Of a DNA stretch of 64,000 nt, positions 9,976-19,952 are shown piece by piece (within the stretch, counting starts at the first letter, position 1; the number at the start of each line of letters is the position of its first letter). Both the position numbers and the translations under genes were made by a program. Location of the stretch: assembly GCF_009857835.1 (NCBI RefSeq), contig NZ_WWCL01000002.1:1148897-1212896 (forward strand), read 5' to 3'. The DNA comes from Duganella fentianensis (GTDB lineage: Bacteria > Pseudomonadota > Gammaproteobacteria > Burkholderiales > Burkholderiaceae_D). The notes beneath the pieces are model-generated. The model saw nothing but the letters and a program-made list of their open reading frames with translations, did no database searches and had not been told where the DNA came from.

Positions 9976-12237
9976 ATGCCCCCACCGGTCACACCACTTG
10001 ATCCACTCAAGGACGATCAAGACGATCTGGTATTCTTAGAAGAGCATCCGGCTACACCCGTTACCACGGGTGCGCGTAATGTATGGCGGGTCATGATTAT
10101 CGATGACGACGAAGACGTCCATTCGACCACCACTTTTGCGCTGGGCAATCTCGACATGCAGCACCGGCAGCTGGAGTTCGTCCACGCCTACTCCGCTGCG
10201 CAGGCACGTGAATTACTCAAAACGGAAAAGGAAATCGCCGTCATCCTGCTGGACGTGGTGATGGAACAGGACGATGCCGGCCTGCATCTGGTGCGCTACA
10301 TCCGCGAGACTCTGGGCCTGAGCGACGTACGGATTATCTTGCGCACAGGACAGCCGGGTTACGCTCCGGAAATTGATGCCATCCGCGACTTCGACATCAA
10401 CGACTACAAGACCAAGTCGGAATTGACGAGGATCAAGTTATTCACGACCGTGACCTCGGCCATCCGCTCCTACGAGCAGATCCGCAAAATCAACGACAGC
10501 CGTCGTGGCCTGAGCCAAATCGTGCACGCCAGCACCCAGCTAATGTCGCTGCATGGCGTACACAATTTTGCTGCCGGCGTACTCAGCCAGATCGCCGAGC
10601 TGCTGGGACAGGACGGCAGCGGCATCCTGTGCGTGCTGGAATGCCCGGAAGACGGTTGCCGCGAGCTGATGGTGATGGCCACCATAGGCCCTTACCACAC
10701 GTTCGGCAACACCACCCTGACCGTGCGCAGTGACCAGCGCATCCACGATGCCATGGAGCTGACGCTGGCGCAGGGGCGCAATGTATATGGACCCGATTAC
10801 ATCACGCTGTATTTTGCCGGCAAAGCCAGCCGTGATTTCGTCGCCTTCCTCGACGTCAAGACCGCGCCGACGGAAATCGACGAACGCCTGCTGGAAGTGT
10901 TCTGCGCCAACGTTGCCGTCGGTCTGGACAACGTGGAACTGGTCAGCCACCTGCACACGGCGGCTTTCTACGACCAGCTCTCCAAACTGCCCAACCGTAC
11001 CCGCCTGATCGAAATCCTCGACGCCACGCTGACCAGCCCCATCCGCGACGAAACCACCCTGTCGCTAGTTGACCTCGATCACTTCGCCGAAACCAACGAT
11101 GCGCTGGGCCACCGCTTCGGCGACGCCCTGCTGCTGGCCGTAGCAGGCCGGTTGCAGACGGAGCTGGGCGATGCGCTCACCGTGGCACGCCTGGGCGGCG
11201 ACATCTTCTGCGTGCTGGGCGACTCCTCGCAAGTGAATCCGGCCAATATCCTGACGCTATTCCAGCGCCCCTTCAGCATCGACGGCCAGGACGTGCAACT
11301 GTCGGCCACGCTGGGACTGGTGCGGCTGGCCGAACACGAAGGCAGCGGTGTCGATGTGCTGAAAGACGCCGACATCGCACTGAAACGCGCCAAAACCCAG
11401 CAGCGCTCCGGCCACTACTACTTCTCCCGCTCGATGGGGGTAGAAATCCGCGAACGTGTGCGCATGATGCACGCGCTGCGCAAGGCCTTCGGCCAGAACG
11501 AGCTGTTCGTGGTGTACCAGCCGCAGATCGATCTGGAGACGCGCCGCCCCAAGGGGGCCGAAGCGCTGCTGCGCTGGCAGACCCCGGACGGCAAGTTTGT
11601 CTCGCCTGACCGTTTCATCCCCATTGCCGAATACTCGGGCCTGATCATCGATCTGGGCGAATGGGTGCTGCGCACGGCCTGCCGCGAACTGGTAACGCTG
11701 CATAAAGCGGGCCACAGCGACTTCATGATGTCGATCAACGTGTCGCAAGTGCAGTTCCGCCACCCCTACTTCCTCGAAATGCTGCGCAAGGCGCTGGAAG
11801 ATACGGGAGCGCCGCCGGAATTCGTCGAGCTGGAGATTACCGAATCGATGGCCATGGAAGAGCCTGACCTGCTCATCAAGATGCTGGCGCAGATCAAGCA
11901 GACGGGCGTCAGCATCGCCATCGACGACTTCGGCACGGGCTTCTCCTCGCTGTCCTATCTGCAGCGTCTGCAGATCGACCGGCTCAAGATCGACCGCGCC
12001 TTCGTCACGGAAATCACCGGCTCCGCCCGTGGCAGCAGCATTGCCGAAATGGTGGTGCAACTGGGCCGCAATCTGGGCCTGTCGGTGATCGCCGAAGGGG
12101 TGGAAGACGAACGCCAGGCGCAGATACTGCACGCGCTGGGCTGCCCGCTGGCGCAAGGCTTCCTGTTTGCCCGTCCGATGACGGCCGATGCGCTGAATGG
12201 CTGGCTCAGCAACGAAGCCCTGCAGGGCGCAGCCTGA
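9976..12237 (+). CDS. Response regulator with REC-DUF3369-GGDEF-EAL
   Basis: Protein of 753 residues. The receiver domain (about 35-165) has an acidic pocket in MIIDDDED and a predicted phospho-Asp D93 (ILLDVVM). Next comes a DUF3369/GAF-like sensor (about 170-325) of the type found in cyclic-nucleotide-linked regulators, then a GGDEF domain whose signature is degenerate (GGDIF, 407-411), and a complete EAL domain (EAL 529-531, DDFGTGFSS, IAEGVE). Expected behaviour is a phosphorylation-controlled c-di-GMP phosphodiesterase with a dead or GTP-binding-only cyclase domain. No kinase gene is adjacent. A strong terminator follows at 12263. Confidence 0.92.
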   Translation: MPPPVTPLDPLKDDQDDLVFLEEHPATPVTTGARNVWRVMIIDDDEDVHSTTTFALGNLDMQHRQLEFVHAYSAAQARELLKTEKEIAVILLDVVMEQDDAGLHLVRYIRETLGLSDVRIILRTGQPGYAPEIDAIRDFDINDYKTKSELTRIKLFTTVTSAIRSYEQIRKINDSRRGLSQIVHASTQLMSLHGVHNFAAGVLSQIAELLGQDGSGILCVLECPEDGCRELMVMATIGPYHTFGNTTLTVRSDQRIHDAMELTLAQGRNVYGPDYITLYFAGKASRDFVAFLDVKTAPTEIDERLLEVFCANVAVGLDNVELVSHLHTAAFYDQLSKLPNRTRLIEILDATLTSPIRDETTLSLVDLDHFAETNDALGHRFGDALLLAVAGRLQTELGDALTVARLGGDIFCVLGDSSQVNPANILTLFQRPFSIDGQDVQLSATLGLVRLAEHEGSGVDVLKDADIALKRAKTQQRSGHYYFSRSMGVEIRERVRMMHALRKAFGQNELFVVYQPQIDLETRRPKGAEALLRWQTPDGKFVSPDRFIPIAEYSGLIIDLGEWVLRTACRELVTLHKAGHSDFMMSINVSQVQFRHPYFLEMLRKALEDTGAPPEFVELEITESMAMEEPDLLIKMLAQIKQTGVSIAIDDFGTGFSSLSYLQRLQIDRLKIDRAFVTEITGSARGSSIAEMVVQLGRNLGLSVIAEGVEDERQAQILHALGCPLAQGFLFARPMTADALNGWLSNEALQGAA

Positions 12238-12262
12238 CGCAGATCAGCAGGCGCCAGACAGC

Positions 12263-12290
12263 AAAAAAGCCATGCGATGCATGGCTTTTT
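12263..12290 (+). terminator. Rho-independent terminator after the REC-GGDEF-EAL gene
   Basis: Perfect 7-bp stem GCCATGC / GCATGGC with a 3-base loop, preceded by six A and followed by five T. The flanking A and T runs extend the stem and make it usable in both directions, serving the rightward regulator gene and possibly the leftward CBS gene ending at 12344. Confidence 0.85.
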
Positions 12291-12343
12291 CATTTGCTCA
12301 CCGATCCTGCGACCGGTGCCGGCGTACTGCCGGTGAAGGGCCC

Positions 12344-12802
12344 TTACTCGGCAGCCTGCTCGGCAGTTTCACCGGGCCAGTCGCGGATATAGGCTTTCAG
12401 CATGCGGTTTTCGAAGCTCTGCGCTTCCAGCACGGCACGCGCCACGTCGTAGAAGGAGATCACGCCGAGGATGGTCTTGGCGTTCATCACGGGCAGATAG
12501 CGCGCGTGTTTTTCCAGCATGATACGGCGCACTTCATTGACTTCCGTATCGGGCGTGACGGTGATCGGGTGGTCATCCATATGCTTGCGCACGGTGCCGC
12601 CACCGACAGTGCCGCCATTGTCGTGCAGGGCACGCAGCACCTCGCGGAAGGTCAGCATGCCGGCCAGATCGCCAAACTCCATAACCACCAGCGAACCGAT
12701 GTCTTTCTCCGCCATGATGCTGGCTGCTTCGGACAGTTGCTGGTCAGGGTTGATGGTGTAGAGAATACTGCCTTTAACCTGAAGAATTTCCGAGACTTTC
12801 AT
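12344..12802 (-). CDS. Tandem CBS-domain protein
   Basis: Protein of 152 residues consisting of two CBS motifs: about 5-62 (INPDQQLSEAASIMAEKDIGSLVVME) and about 72-130 (ITVTPDTEVNEVRRIMLEKHARYLPVM). Such stand-alone pairs form a Bateman module that binds adenine nucleotides and regulates partner enzymes or transporters. No partner domain is fused and the neighbours do not suggest one. It starts at an ATG with its own upstream region, divergent from the metY-like gene 189 bases away. Confidence 0.88.
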   Translation of the reverse strand: MKVSEILQVKGSILYTINPDQQLSEAASIMAEKDIGSLVVMEFGDLAGMLTFREVLRALHDNGGTVGGGTVRKHMDDHPITVTPDTEVNEVRRIMLEKHARYLPVMNAKTILGVISFYDVARAVLEAQSFENRMLKAYIRDWPGETAEQAAE

Positions 12803-12991
12803 GGGGGCCGTCCTATCGACTGTGGGCTAAGTTAAGCGTTATGGTTATGAGCGCCGTATTGGGAATGTAGCCTATGCCCAGCAAAAAATCCAGCGCTCTC
12901 GATAATCAATTCCCAACATTGTTGCAGTGCTGTCGCCATAGCGGAATTCGCGGTAGCATGCCGTCCATACTAACAACTCACACGAGACATT

Positions 12992-14302
12992 ATGAGCGGC
13001 CCTCACTACCCCGGCTTTGACACGCTGGCCCTGCATGCCGGCGCAGCACCCGACCCCGCCACCGGCGCCCGCGCCACTCCGCTGTACTTCACATCTTCCT
13101 TCGCCTTCAAGGATGCCGACCATGCAGCCGCGCTGTTCAATATGGAACGGGCCGGCCATGTGTACAGCCGTATTTCCAACCCCACCAATGCGGTACTGGA
13201 AGAGCGCATCGCCGCGCTGGAAGGCGGCGTGGCCGGCATCGCCACGGCCAGCGGTCAGGCCGCCATGCATCTGGGGCTGGCCACCATCGCCGGCGCGGGC
13301 TCGCACATTGTCGCTTCGCGCGCCCTGTATGGCGGCTCGCACAACCTGCTGGCCTATACGCTGAAACGCTTCGGCATAGAAACCAGCTTCGTCGATCCGC
13401 GCGACCTCGACGCCTGGCGCGCCGCCATCCGCCCCAACACCCGCGTGCTGTTCGGCGAAACGCTGGGCAATCCCGGACTTGATGTACTCAACCTTCCCGC
13501 CATCGCGGAACTGGCCCACGAGCACCATCTGCCGCTAATGGTGGACGCCACGTTCACCACGCCGTATCTGCTCAGACCATTCGATCACGGCGCCGATCTG
13601 GTCTTCCATTCCGCCACCAAATTCCTCTGCGGCCACGGCACGGCCATCGGTGGCCTGCTGGTCGATGGTGGCAGCTTCGACTGGCATGCCGCCCATCAGG
13701 CCAGCGGCCGCTTCCCCGAACTGTGCGAACCGTACGAAGGCTTCCACGGCATGGTATTTGCCGAGGAGTCCACGGTGGCAGCGTTTTCCCTGCGTGCGCG
13801 GCGCGAAGGCTTGCGCGACTTCGGCGCGGCGATGAGCCCGCACAATGCTTTCGCCATCCTGCAGGGCATAGAAACGCTGGGCCTGCGCATGGACCGGCAT
13901 GTGGCAAATACCCGCAAGGTAGCCGACTTCCTGCTGACGCACGACGCGGTGGAACAAGTGGTGTATCCCGAGCTGCCCCATCATCCCGACTACGCGCTGG
14001 CGCAGCGCCTGCTACCCAAGGGCTGCGGCGCCGTGCTGACCTTCGATCTCAAGGGCGGGCGGGCTGCAGGCAAGCGCTTCATCGATAGCCTGCAACTGTT
14101 CTCCCATCTGGCCAATGTGGGCGATGCCAAATCGCTGGCCATCCATCCCGCCTCGACCACGCATTTCCGCGTGCCGGCCGGGCAACTGGCGTCAGCCGGT
14201 ATCAGCGAAGGCAGCATGCGCCTGTCGGTGGGGCTGGAAGACGCCGACGATCTGCTGGAAGATCTGGGCCGCGCTCTCAAACTGTCGCAGAAAGGAGGCT
14301 GA
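12992..14302 (+). CDS. metY: O-acetylhomoserine sulfhydrylase family (Cys/Met metabolism PLP enzyme)
   Basis: PLP-dependent enzyme of 436 residues, the length typical of MetY rather than the shorter MetB/MetC/MetZ group. It opens with FDTLALHAG and contains YSRISNPTNAVLE, and the Schiff-base lysine K210 sits in HSATKFLCGHG. The probable reaction is O-acetylhomoserine plus sulfide to homocysteine in the cytoplasm. A hydrolase gene begins one base after its stop, and AAAGGAGG within its own 3' end serves as that gene's ribosome binding site, so they are coupled. Substrate choice between O-acetyl- and O-succinylhomoserine is not certain. Confidence 0.88.
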   Translation: MSGPHYPGFDTLALHAGAAPDPATGARATPLYFTSSFAFKDADHAAALFNMERAGHVYSRISNPTNAVLEERIAALEGGVAGIATASGQAAMHLGLATIAGAGSHIVASRALYGGSHNLLAYTLKRFGIETSFVDPRDLDAWRAAIRPNTRVLFGETLGNPGLDVLNLPAIAELAHEHHLPLMVDATFTTPYLLRPFDHGADLVFHSATKFLCGHGTAIGGLLVDGGSFDWHAAHQASGRFPELCEPYEGFHGMVFAEESTVAAFSLRARREGLRDFGAAMSPHNAFAILQGIETLGLRMDRHVANTRKVADFLLTHDAVEQVVYPELPHHPDYALAQRLLPKGCGAVLTFDLKGGRAAGKRFIDSLQLFSHLANVGDAKSLAIHPASTTHFRVPAGQLASAGISEGSMRLSVGLEDADDLLEDLGRALKLSQKGG

Positions 14303-14303
14303 G

Positions 14304-15125
14304 ATGCTGTTCGACGTACAAGGCCAGAGCGCCTACTGCTACACGGGCGGCAAGCTGCTCGATACCAGCCTGCCGGCCATCGTATTCATCCACGGGGCCC
14401 AGAACGATCACAGTGTATGGGCGCTGCAGAGCCGCTATTTTGCCCACCATGGCTATGCCGTGCTGGCAGTCGATCTGCCCGGCCATGGCCGCAGCAGCGG
14501 GCCGGCGCTGGCTTCCGTGCCCGCCATGGCGCAATGGCTGCTGGCCCTGCTCGATGCCGCAGGCATACAGCAGGCCGCCCTGTGCGGCCACAGCATGGGA
14601 TCGCTGATCGCGCTGGAAGCCAGCCATCAGGCGCCGGCCCGGGTCAGCCGTCTGGCCCTGCTGGGCAGCACCTATCCGATGAAGGTTTCGCCAGCGCTGC
14701 TGGACATGGCACGCAAGGATGAAGCCAGCGCCATCGACATGGTCAACATCTACTCGCACGCCAGTCTGACGGGGCGGTCCGCCATACCCGGCATGTACAC
14801 ACCCGGGGTGGCGCAAAAGCTGATGCAGCGTCTATCACAAGGTAATCCTGCCCAGCTTTTCTACACGGACTTCACCGCCTGTAACGAATACGCCAACGGC
14901 GAGCAAGCTGCGGGCGCCGTGCAATGCCCGACCCTGTTTGTCTGCGGCACCCGCGACATGATGACGCCCATCAGGTCGGCCCGTCCGCTTGTAGCGCGCA
15001 TTCCCCATGCGCAGACCACGATGATCGACAGTGGCCACTCGCTCATGAACGAACAACCTGCCGCCGTGCTGGACGCGCTGCGCGACTGGCTAGACCGAAC
15101 GGTAGCGCCGACGCAGCAGGCCTAA
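14304..15125 (+). CDS. Alpha/beta hydrolase
   Basis: Hydrolase fold protein of 273 residues. The proposed triad is visible: nucleophile S97 in GHSMGS, acid D218 in GTRDMMTP and H245 in SGHSLM. The oxyanion motif is IHGAQND. I chose ATG 14304, which follows a near-consensus Shine-Dalgarno AAAGGAGG at 14291-14298, over an in-frame upstream start buried in metY. It is translationally coupled to metY, so it may act on an acylated amino-acid or thioester compound, but the substrate is unknown. Its last 36 bases overlap the 3' end of the convergent PEP-CTERM gene. Confidence 0.85.
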   Translation: MLFDVQGQSAYCYTGGKLLDTSLPAIVFIHGAQNDHSVWALQSRYFAHHGYAVLAVDLPGHGRSSGPALASVPAMAQWLLALLDAAGIQQAALCGHSMGSLIALEASHQAPARVSRLALLGSTYPMKVSPALLDMARKDEASAIDMVNIYSHASLTGRSAIPGMYTPGVAQKLMQRLSQGNPAQLFYTDFTACNEYANGEQAAGAVQCPTLFVCGTRDMMTPIRSARPLVARIPHAQTTMIDSGHSLMNEQPAAVLDALRDWLDRTVAPTQQA

Positions 15126-16028
15126 CATGGCCAGCCCGGCCGACCATAACCAGATACCTTCCGGCTCGGGGACGGAAGTTATCACCTGCGGATCCGCCAG
15201 CGCCTCAGACGCGCTCAGACCCTGCACATCATCGAGGTGGACAATGAAGGTATGGGTAGCATCGAGCGCGCCGCCAAAGCGCGCGTAAGCGCCCAGCCAG
15301 CTTTGCAGAAAATATGTTCGTCCCGCTTCCATGCTGAAGCTGACATTAAACTGATAAGGTGAACCGTCCACACTATGCACACTCGATTGCGCTTCGCTAC
15401 GGTAATCGGCACGGTTCTGCGCGAACGCTTCAAAATTGCCCAGTCTGGCCTGACTGACATCGAAGTTAAAGCTATTACTTGCCAGAGAAAACACGGTGAC
15501 CGCGCCCTCCACTTCGGCAGAGGCCGAGACGGAGGTGCTGGAAAATGGCACGACGCTGACGATATCGAAGTCCAGACTGCCACTCAGAGTGCGCGAAGCC
15601 GAACCGCTGCCATCCCAGCTATAGCTTTGCAACGCATAACTTTGCGCGGAAACGCGCGCGTACGAGGTGCCCGTGAACGCCCCCAGCTTGATGGTCAGAT
15701 TCCCCAGGTCGGCCGCTACAATGGTCTGGGCACTGGAATGATGATCGCCGTCACGGGCCAGCGCCGAACTAGCCAGCGCCGTCGCACTGAGTCCGCCCAG
15801 GGTATTCTGCCATACCTGATGCTGCATAGTATCGCTGAAATCACTGCCAACTTCGCACATATCGGGCGTCGTACCGCCGGCCTGCTTCACGCTGGCGGAG
15901 CGACAATCACGTACAAATACCCCGGAATATGCCCCGTTCGATATGTCAGTAGCCTGAGCCAGGGCTCCGCTAGCACTCAAGACCAGCAATATCACTCCAC
16001 GAGCTATCTGCATCATTCCTCCGCGCAA
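15090..16028 (-). CDS. PEP-CTERM sorting-domain protein
   Basis: Exported protein of 312 residues. An N-terminal signal peptide (IARGVILLVLSASGALAQA) is followed by a long Ser/Thr/Ala-rich region of beta character. The C-terminus carries the sorting signal: VPEPEG, a hydrophobic stretch WLWSAGLAMLGLL, then RRRY. Such proteins are cleaved by exosortase (EpsH/XrtA type) and linked to the extracellular matrix of biofilm-forming Gram-negatives. The function of the body is unknown. The start may instead be the second ATG, at 16016 or 16013. Its 3' end overlaps the convergent hydrolase gene by 36 bases. Confidence 0.85.
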   Translation of the reverse strand: MRGGMMQIARGVILLVLSASGALAQATDISNGAYSGVFVRDCRSASVKQAGGTTPDMCEVGSDFSDTMQHQVWQNTLGGLSATALASSALARDGDHHSSAQTIVAADLGNLTIKLGAFTGTSYARVSAQSYALQSYSWDGSGSASRTLSGSLDFDIVSVVPFSSTSVSASAEVEGAVTVFSLASNSFNFDVSQARLGNFEAFAQNRADYRSEAQSSVHSVDGSPYQFNVSFSMEAGRTYFLQSWLGAYARFGGALDATHTFIVHLDDVQGLSASEALADPQVITSVPEPEGIWLWSAGLAMLGLLRRRYRSV

Positions 16029-16087
16029 AAGAATATTAAGAAGACAAGTCCGTTCGAGTATATTCCTGATGGCCGTTAGAGGCTCAA

Positions 16088-17452
16088 CTATTTGCCGAAG
16101 TGTTGTGCAAGCGACATCCCGAGCCCAGCCTCGACGGCCGTTTCCACTTCGCGCGCCAGCGCGGCGGCATCGCGCGCGGCCTGGATGTCGCGCTCGTCCT
16201 CGCTATCGCTGACCACGCCGGCATTGATGGACATGCCGGCAAATACGAACAGGCGGTAGACCTCGGCCAGCGTGAGCTTGTTGACGTTGGCCAGCAGCAC
16301 CCAGTGGTCGCCGCCATCCGTCACCCGCTTGCCCCACTGTACACGGGCCGGCGCGTCGACCTTGACGCGGCCTACCCAGCCTTCACCCACCATTTTCTCC
16401 AGCAGGTTGTCGACTTCATCGAAGCCGAGGCGCGTACGCGCGCGGATCGCGCCGGCACTGACCAGCGCCGTGTCACCGCACACGGAAGCGACGAACAGCA
16501 CGCGCAGGATGGCCATGGCATCGACAAACTCGCCGCCCGGCTGGGCTTCGTGCCACCAGCGCTCGTATTTCACCACAGGCAGCGCGGCCACCAGCAGCGC
16601 TCCGAACAGGGTAATCATCCACGATACATAGACCCACAGCAGGAACAGCGGCATGGCCGCCAGCGCGCCGTAGATCTTGGAGTAAGCCGGAAACTGGGTA
16701 ATGAAGATGGCAAAGCCGCGCTTGGCCACCTCGAACGCCACACCGGCCACCAGTCCGCCCCAGGCGGCGTCCTGCCAGTCCACGTCGCGATTCGGCACGG
16801 CCACGTACAGCAGCGTGAAGGTGACGGTGGTCAGCGCCAGCGACAGCAAGGCATAGATCAGCGCACCGATCACGGGGATGTCGCCGATCAGGTCACTGGT
16901 GGCCATGAACACATGGGACGACAGCGTCAGCGACACGCCGATCAGCAAAGGCCCCAGCGTAATCAGCGCCCAGTACACCAGTATGCGCTTGGCCCAGCGC
17001 CGCTCGGCACGCACGCGCCAGATGCGGTTGAACACCCGTTCGATCTGGCCCATCATGGCTACCGAAGTCAGAATCAGCGCCACCGCACCCACGGCCGACA
17101 GGCGCGTGGCCTTGGAGGCGAACATGGTCAGGTAGTTGAGGATGGTGCTCGATATCGTCTTCGGCATCACGCTCTGGACGAAATACGCTTCCAGCGAGGC
17201 GCGGAAGGTATTGAACATCGGGAAAGTAGTGAAGATCGCCAGCGCGATGGTCAGCAGCGGCACCAGCGCAAACACGGTGGTGAACGTCAGGCTGCCGGCC
17301 ACCTGCGGCACGCTTTCTTCGCGCAGGCGGCGACGCGCGAACATCACCAGATCGCGTACTTCCGCCCACGACAGCGAGCGCACCGTCTCTATGCCGGATT
17401 GGCAACTACGCGACAAATACTGGAAAACCGGACGTATTATTTTTTCTGACAT
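16088..17452 (-). CDS. YihY/BrkB-family inner membrane protein
   Basis: Integral membrane protein of 454 residues. The first about 300 residues hold six or so membrane segments with family hallmarks: LTFTTVFALVPLLTI, then WGGLVAGVAFEVAKRGFAIF and a Tyr-rich KIYGALAAMPLFLLWVYVSW. A soluble C-terminal extension (about 310-454) contains a winged-helix-like region. The family was once called ribonuclease BN, a name withdrawn when the RNase activity was traced to another gene; its true function is unresolved. It starts at the ATG at 17452, divergent from wrbA with a 66-bp gap. Confidence 0.88.
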   Translation of the reverse strand: MSEKIIRPVFQYLSRSCQSGIETVRSLSWAEVRDLVMFARRRLREESVPQVAGSLTFTTVFALVPLLTIALAIFTTFPMFNTFRASLEAYFVQSVMPKTISSTILNYLTMFASKATRLSAVGAVALILTSVAMMGQIERVFNRIWRVRAERRWAKRILVYWALITLGPLLIGVSLTLSSHVFMATSDLIGDIPVIGALIYALLSLALTTVTFTLLYVAVPNRDVDWQDAAWGGLVAGVAFEVAKRGFAIFITQFPAYSKIYGALAAMPLFLLWVYVSWMITLFGALLVAALPVVKYERWWHEAQPGGEFVDAMAILRVLFVASVCGDTALVSAGAIRARTRLGFDEVDNLLEKMVGEGWVGRVKVDAPARVQWGKRVTDGGDHWVLLANVNKLTLAEVYRLFVFAGMSINAGVVSDSEDERDIQAARDAAALAREVETAVEAGLGMSLAQHFGK

Positions 17453-17458
17453 GTATAA

Positions 17459-18130
<672 letters not shown>

Positions 18131-18141
18131 GGAAGCCGATC

Positions 18142-18549
18142 ATGGAAAGCCGACTGCAGAAATTCTTCCATCTGGGTGCCATCGGCAGCCTGATCACGCT
18201 GATCATCTGGTGTCTGGCGTGGGAGTTAGCACTGGCGCCCCTCAAACCGGGCGGCTCCTGGCTGGCCCTGAAGGCGGCACCGCTGCTGCTGCCACTGGTC
18301 GGCGTATGGAAGCGTGACGTGTACACGTTGCAGTGGACTTCGATGATGATCCTGCTGTATTTCACCGAGGGCGTGGTGCGCGGCTGGAGCGATCGCGGCC
18401 TGCTCTCCGCATGGCTGGGCTGGGGCGAAGCCATCATCGTGGTGATCTACTTCGTCTGCGCCATCATGTATGTGCGCCCTTACAAAAAGGCGGCCAAGAA
18501 GATGGCCAGGGAACTGCTGGACAAGGTCAAGGAAAACACCGTTCCATGA
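18142..18549 (+). CDS. DUF2069 small membrane protein
   Basis: Protein of 135 residues with about four hydrophobic segments: ALIGSLITLIIWCLAWEL-like, LALKAAPLLLPLVGVW, WTSMMILLYFTEGVV and EAIIVVIYFVCAIMYV. The order and content match the DUF2069 family, which often sits next to wrbA in beta- and gammaproteobacteria. No function is established. I chose ATG 18142 because it follows GGAAG after the wrbA stop; the longer open frame upstream overlaps wrbA. The stop overlaps the start of the next gene (ATGA). Confidence 0.85.
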   Translation: MESRLQKFFHLGAIGSLITLIIWCLAWELALAPLKPGGSWLALKAAPLLLPLVGVWKRDVYTLQWTSMMILLYFTEGVVRGWSDRGLLSAWLGWGEAIIVVIYFVCAIMYVRPYKKAAKKMARELLDKVKENTVP

Positions 18550-19952
18550 GCGCTTTTCTGCAGCAGTGCCGTCACCTGCTAGGTTCGGACCATGTGCTGG
18601 AAACGGCGCAGGATATGGCGCCCTACCTGAACGACTGGCGTGGCCGGCATACGGGCAGTGCACTGGCAGTGCTGCGACCGGCCAGCGTGGAACAGGTAGC
18701 AGCACTGGTGCGGGCCTGCGCAGAACATGCGGTACCCATCGTGCCACAGGGTGGCAACACGGGGCTGGTACTGGGCAGCGTGCCCGATAGTTCGGGACGG
18801 GCTGTGGTGCTGTCGCTGGGGCGGCTCAAGCGCATCCGCAAGATCGATGTCGCCAACCGCACCATGACCGTGGATGCGGGCTGCATACTGGCAGAGATAC
18901 AGCAGGCCGCTGCGGCCGAAGGCTGTTTGTTTCCCCTTTCGCTAGCGTCGGAAGGCAGTTGCACCATAGGCGGCAACCTGTCCAGCAATGCAGGCGGCAC
19001 GGCCGTTCTACGCTATGGCAACACACGCGAACTGTGTCTGGGGCTGGAAGTGGTGACGCCACAGGGCGACATCTGGGATGGCCTGCGCGGTCTGCGCAAA
19101 GATAACACGGGCTACGATCTGCGCGATCTCTACATCGGCGCGGAAGGCACGCTGGGCATCATCACGGGCGCCGTACTCAAGCTATATCCGCAGCCGCAGG
19201 CCAGCATCACGGCGCTGGCGGCCATGGACTCGCCCGAACAGGCACTCAAGCTGCTCAAGCTGATGCAGGACTATTGCGGCGCCAGCCTGACCGGCTTCGA
19301 GCTGATGTCGCGCATCTGCCTGGCGCTGGTCGCGCAGCAGTTCCCTGCCTTGCCGCAACCGTTCGCCGCTGGCCATGGCCAGTATGTGCTGCTGGAACTG
19401 TCCAGCAACGAATCGGAACAGCATGCAGTGGCCCTGCTGGAACGGGCCATCGGCGCCGCACTCGATGGTGCCATCATCAGCGATGCCGTGGTGGCTACTT
19501 CCGTGGCACAGTCGCAGTCGCTGTGGCAGCTGCGCGAACACATACCGCTGGCGCAAGCCAAGGCTGGCAAGAACATCAAGCACGATATTTCCCTGCCCGT
19601 TTCGCGCATCCCGGAATTTATCGCTACTACGGCGCCCCTGCTGGAGCAGGCTTTCCCCGCCTGCCAGCTGGTCTGCTTCGGCCATCTGGGTGACGGTAAT
19701 CTGCACTTCAATGTGGCGCCGCCCGAAGGCGTGGGCCATGACGCGTTTCTGGCCAATCAGGCTGCCGTCAACCGTCTGGTGCACGATAGCGTGCAGCGTT
19801 TCGGTGGCTCCATCTCGGCCGAACATGGCATAGGCGCACTCAAAAGAGACGATCTGGCCCACTACAAATCGCCGGTGGAACTGGCCCTGATGCGCTCCAT
19901 CAAAGCAGCCCTGGACCCACAGGGCATTATGAATCCCGGAAAAATTCTGTGA
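18546..19952 (+). CDS. FAD-linked oxidase (GlcD / D-2-hydroxyglutarate dehydrogenase-like)
   Basis: Flavoprotein of 468 residues in the FAD-binding PCMH superfamily. The FAD-binding half has VPQGGNTGLVLG (65-76), GGNLSSNAGGTAVLRYGN and YIGAEGTLGIIT; the C-terminal cap has CFGHLGDGNLHFN and SAEHGIGALKRD. These match D-lactate, glycolate and D-2-hydroxyglutarate dehydrogenases, so it oxidises a D-2-hydroxyacid. Which acid cannot be read. The ATG at 18546 overlaps the DUF2069 stop, and the GTG of the DUF4124 gene overlaps its own stop, so translation is coupled on both sides. Confidence 0.9.
   Translation: MSAFLQQCRHLLGSDHVLETAQDMAPYLNDWRGRHTGSALAVLRPASVEQVAALVRACAEHAVPIVPQGGNTGLVLGSVPDSSGRAVVLSLGRLKRIRKIDVANRTMTVDAGCILAEIQQAAAAEGCLFPLSLASEGSCTIGGNLSSNAGGTAVLRYGNTRELCLGLEVVTPQGDIWDGLRGLRKDNTGYDLRDLYIGAEGTLGIITGAVLKLYPQPQASITALAAMDSPEQALKLLKLMQDYCGASLTGFELMSRICLALVAQQFPALPQPFAAGHGQYVLLELSSNESEQHAVALLERAIGAALDGAIISDAVVATSVAQSQSLWQLREHIPLAQAKAGKNIKHDISLPVSRIPEFIATTAPLLEQAFPACQLVCFGHLGDGNLHFNVAPPEGVGHDAFLANQAAVNRLVHDSVQRFGGSISAEHGIGALKRDDLAHYKSPVELALMRSIKAALDPQGIMNPGKIL

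Noticed and set aside
12803..12991. SAM or other methionine riboswitch before the metY-like gene
   Set aside because: No recognisable riboswitch core or expression-platform hairpin in the 189 bases.
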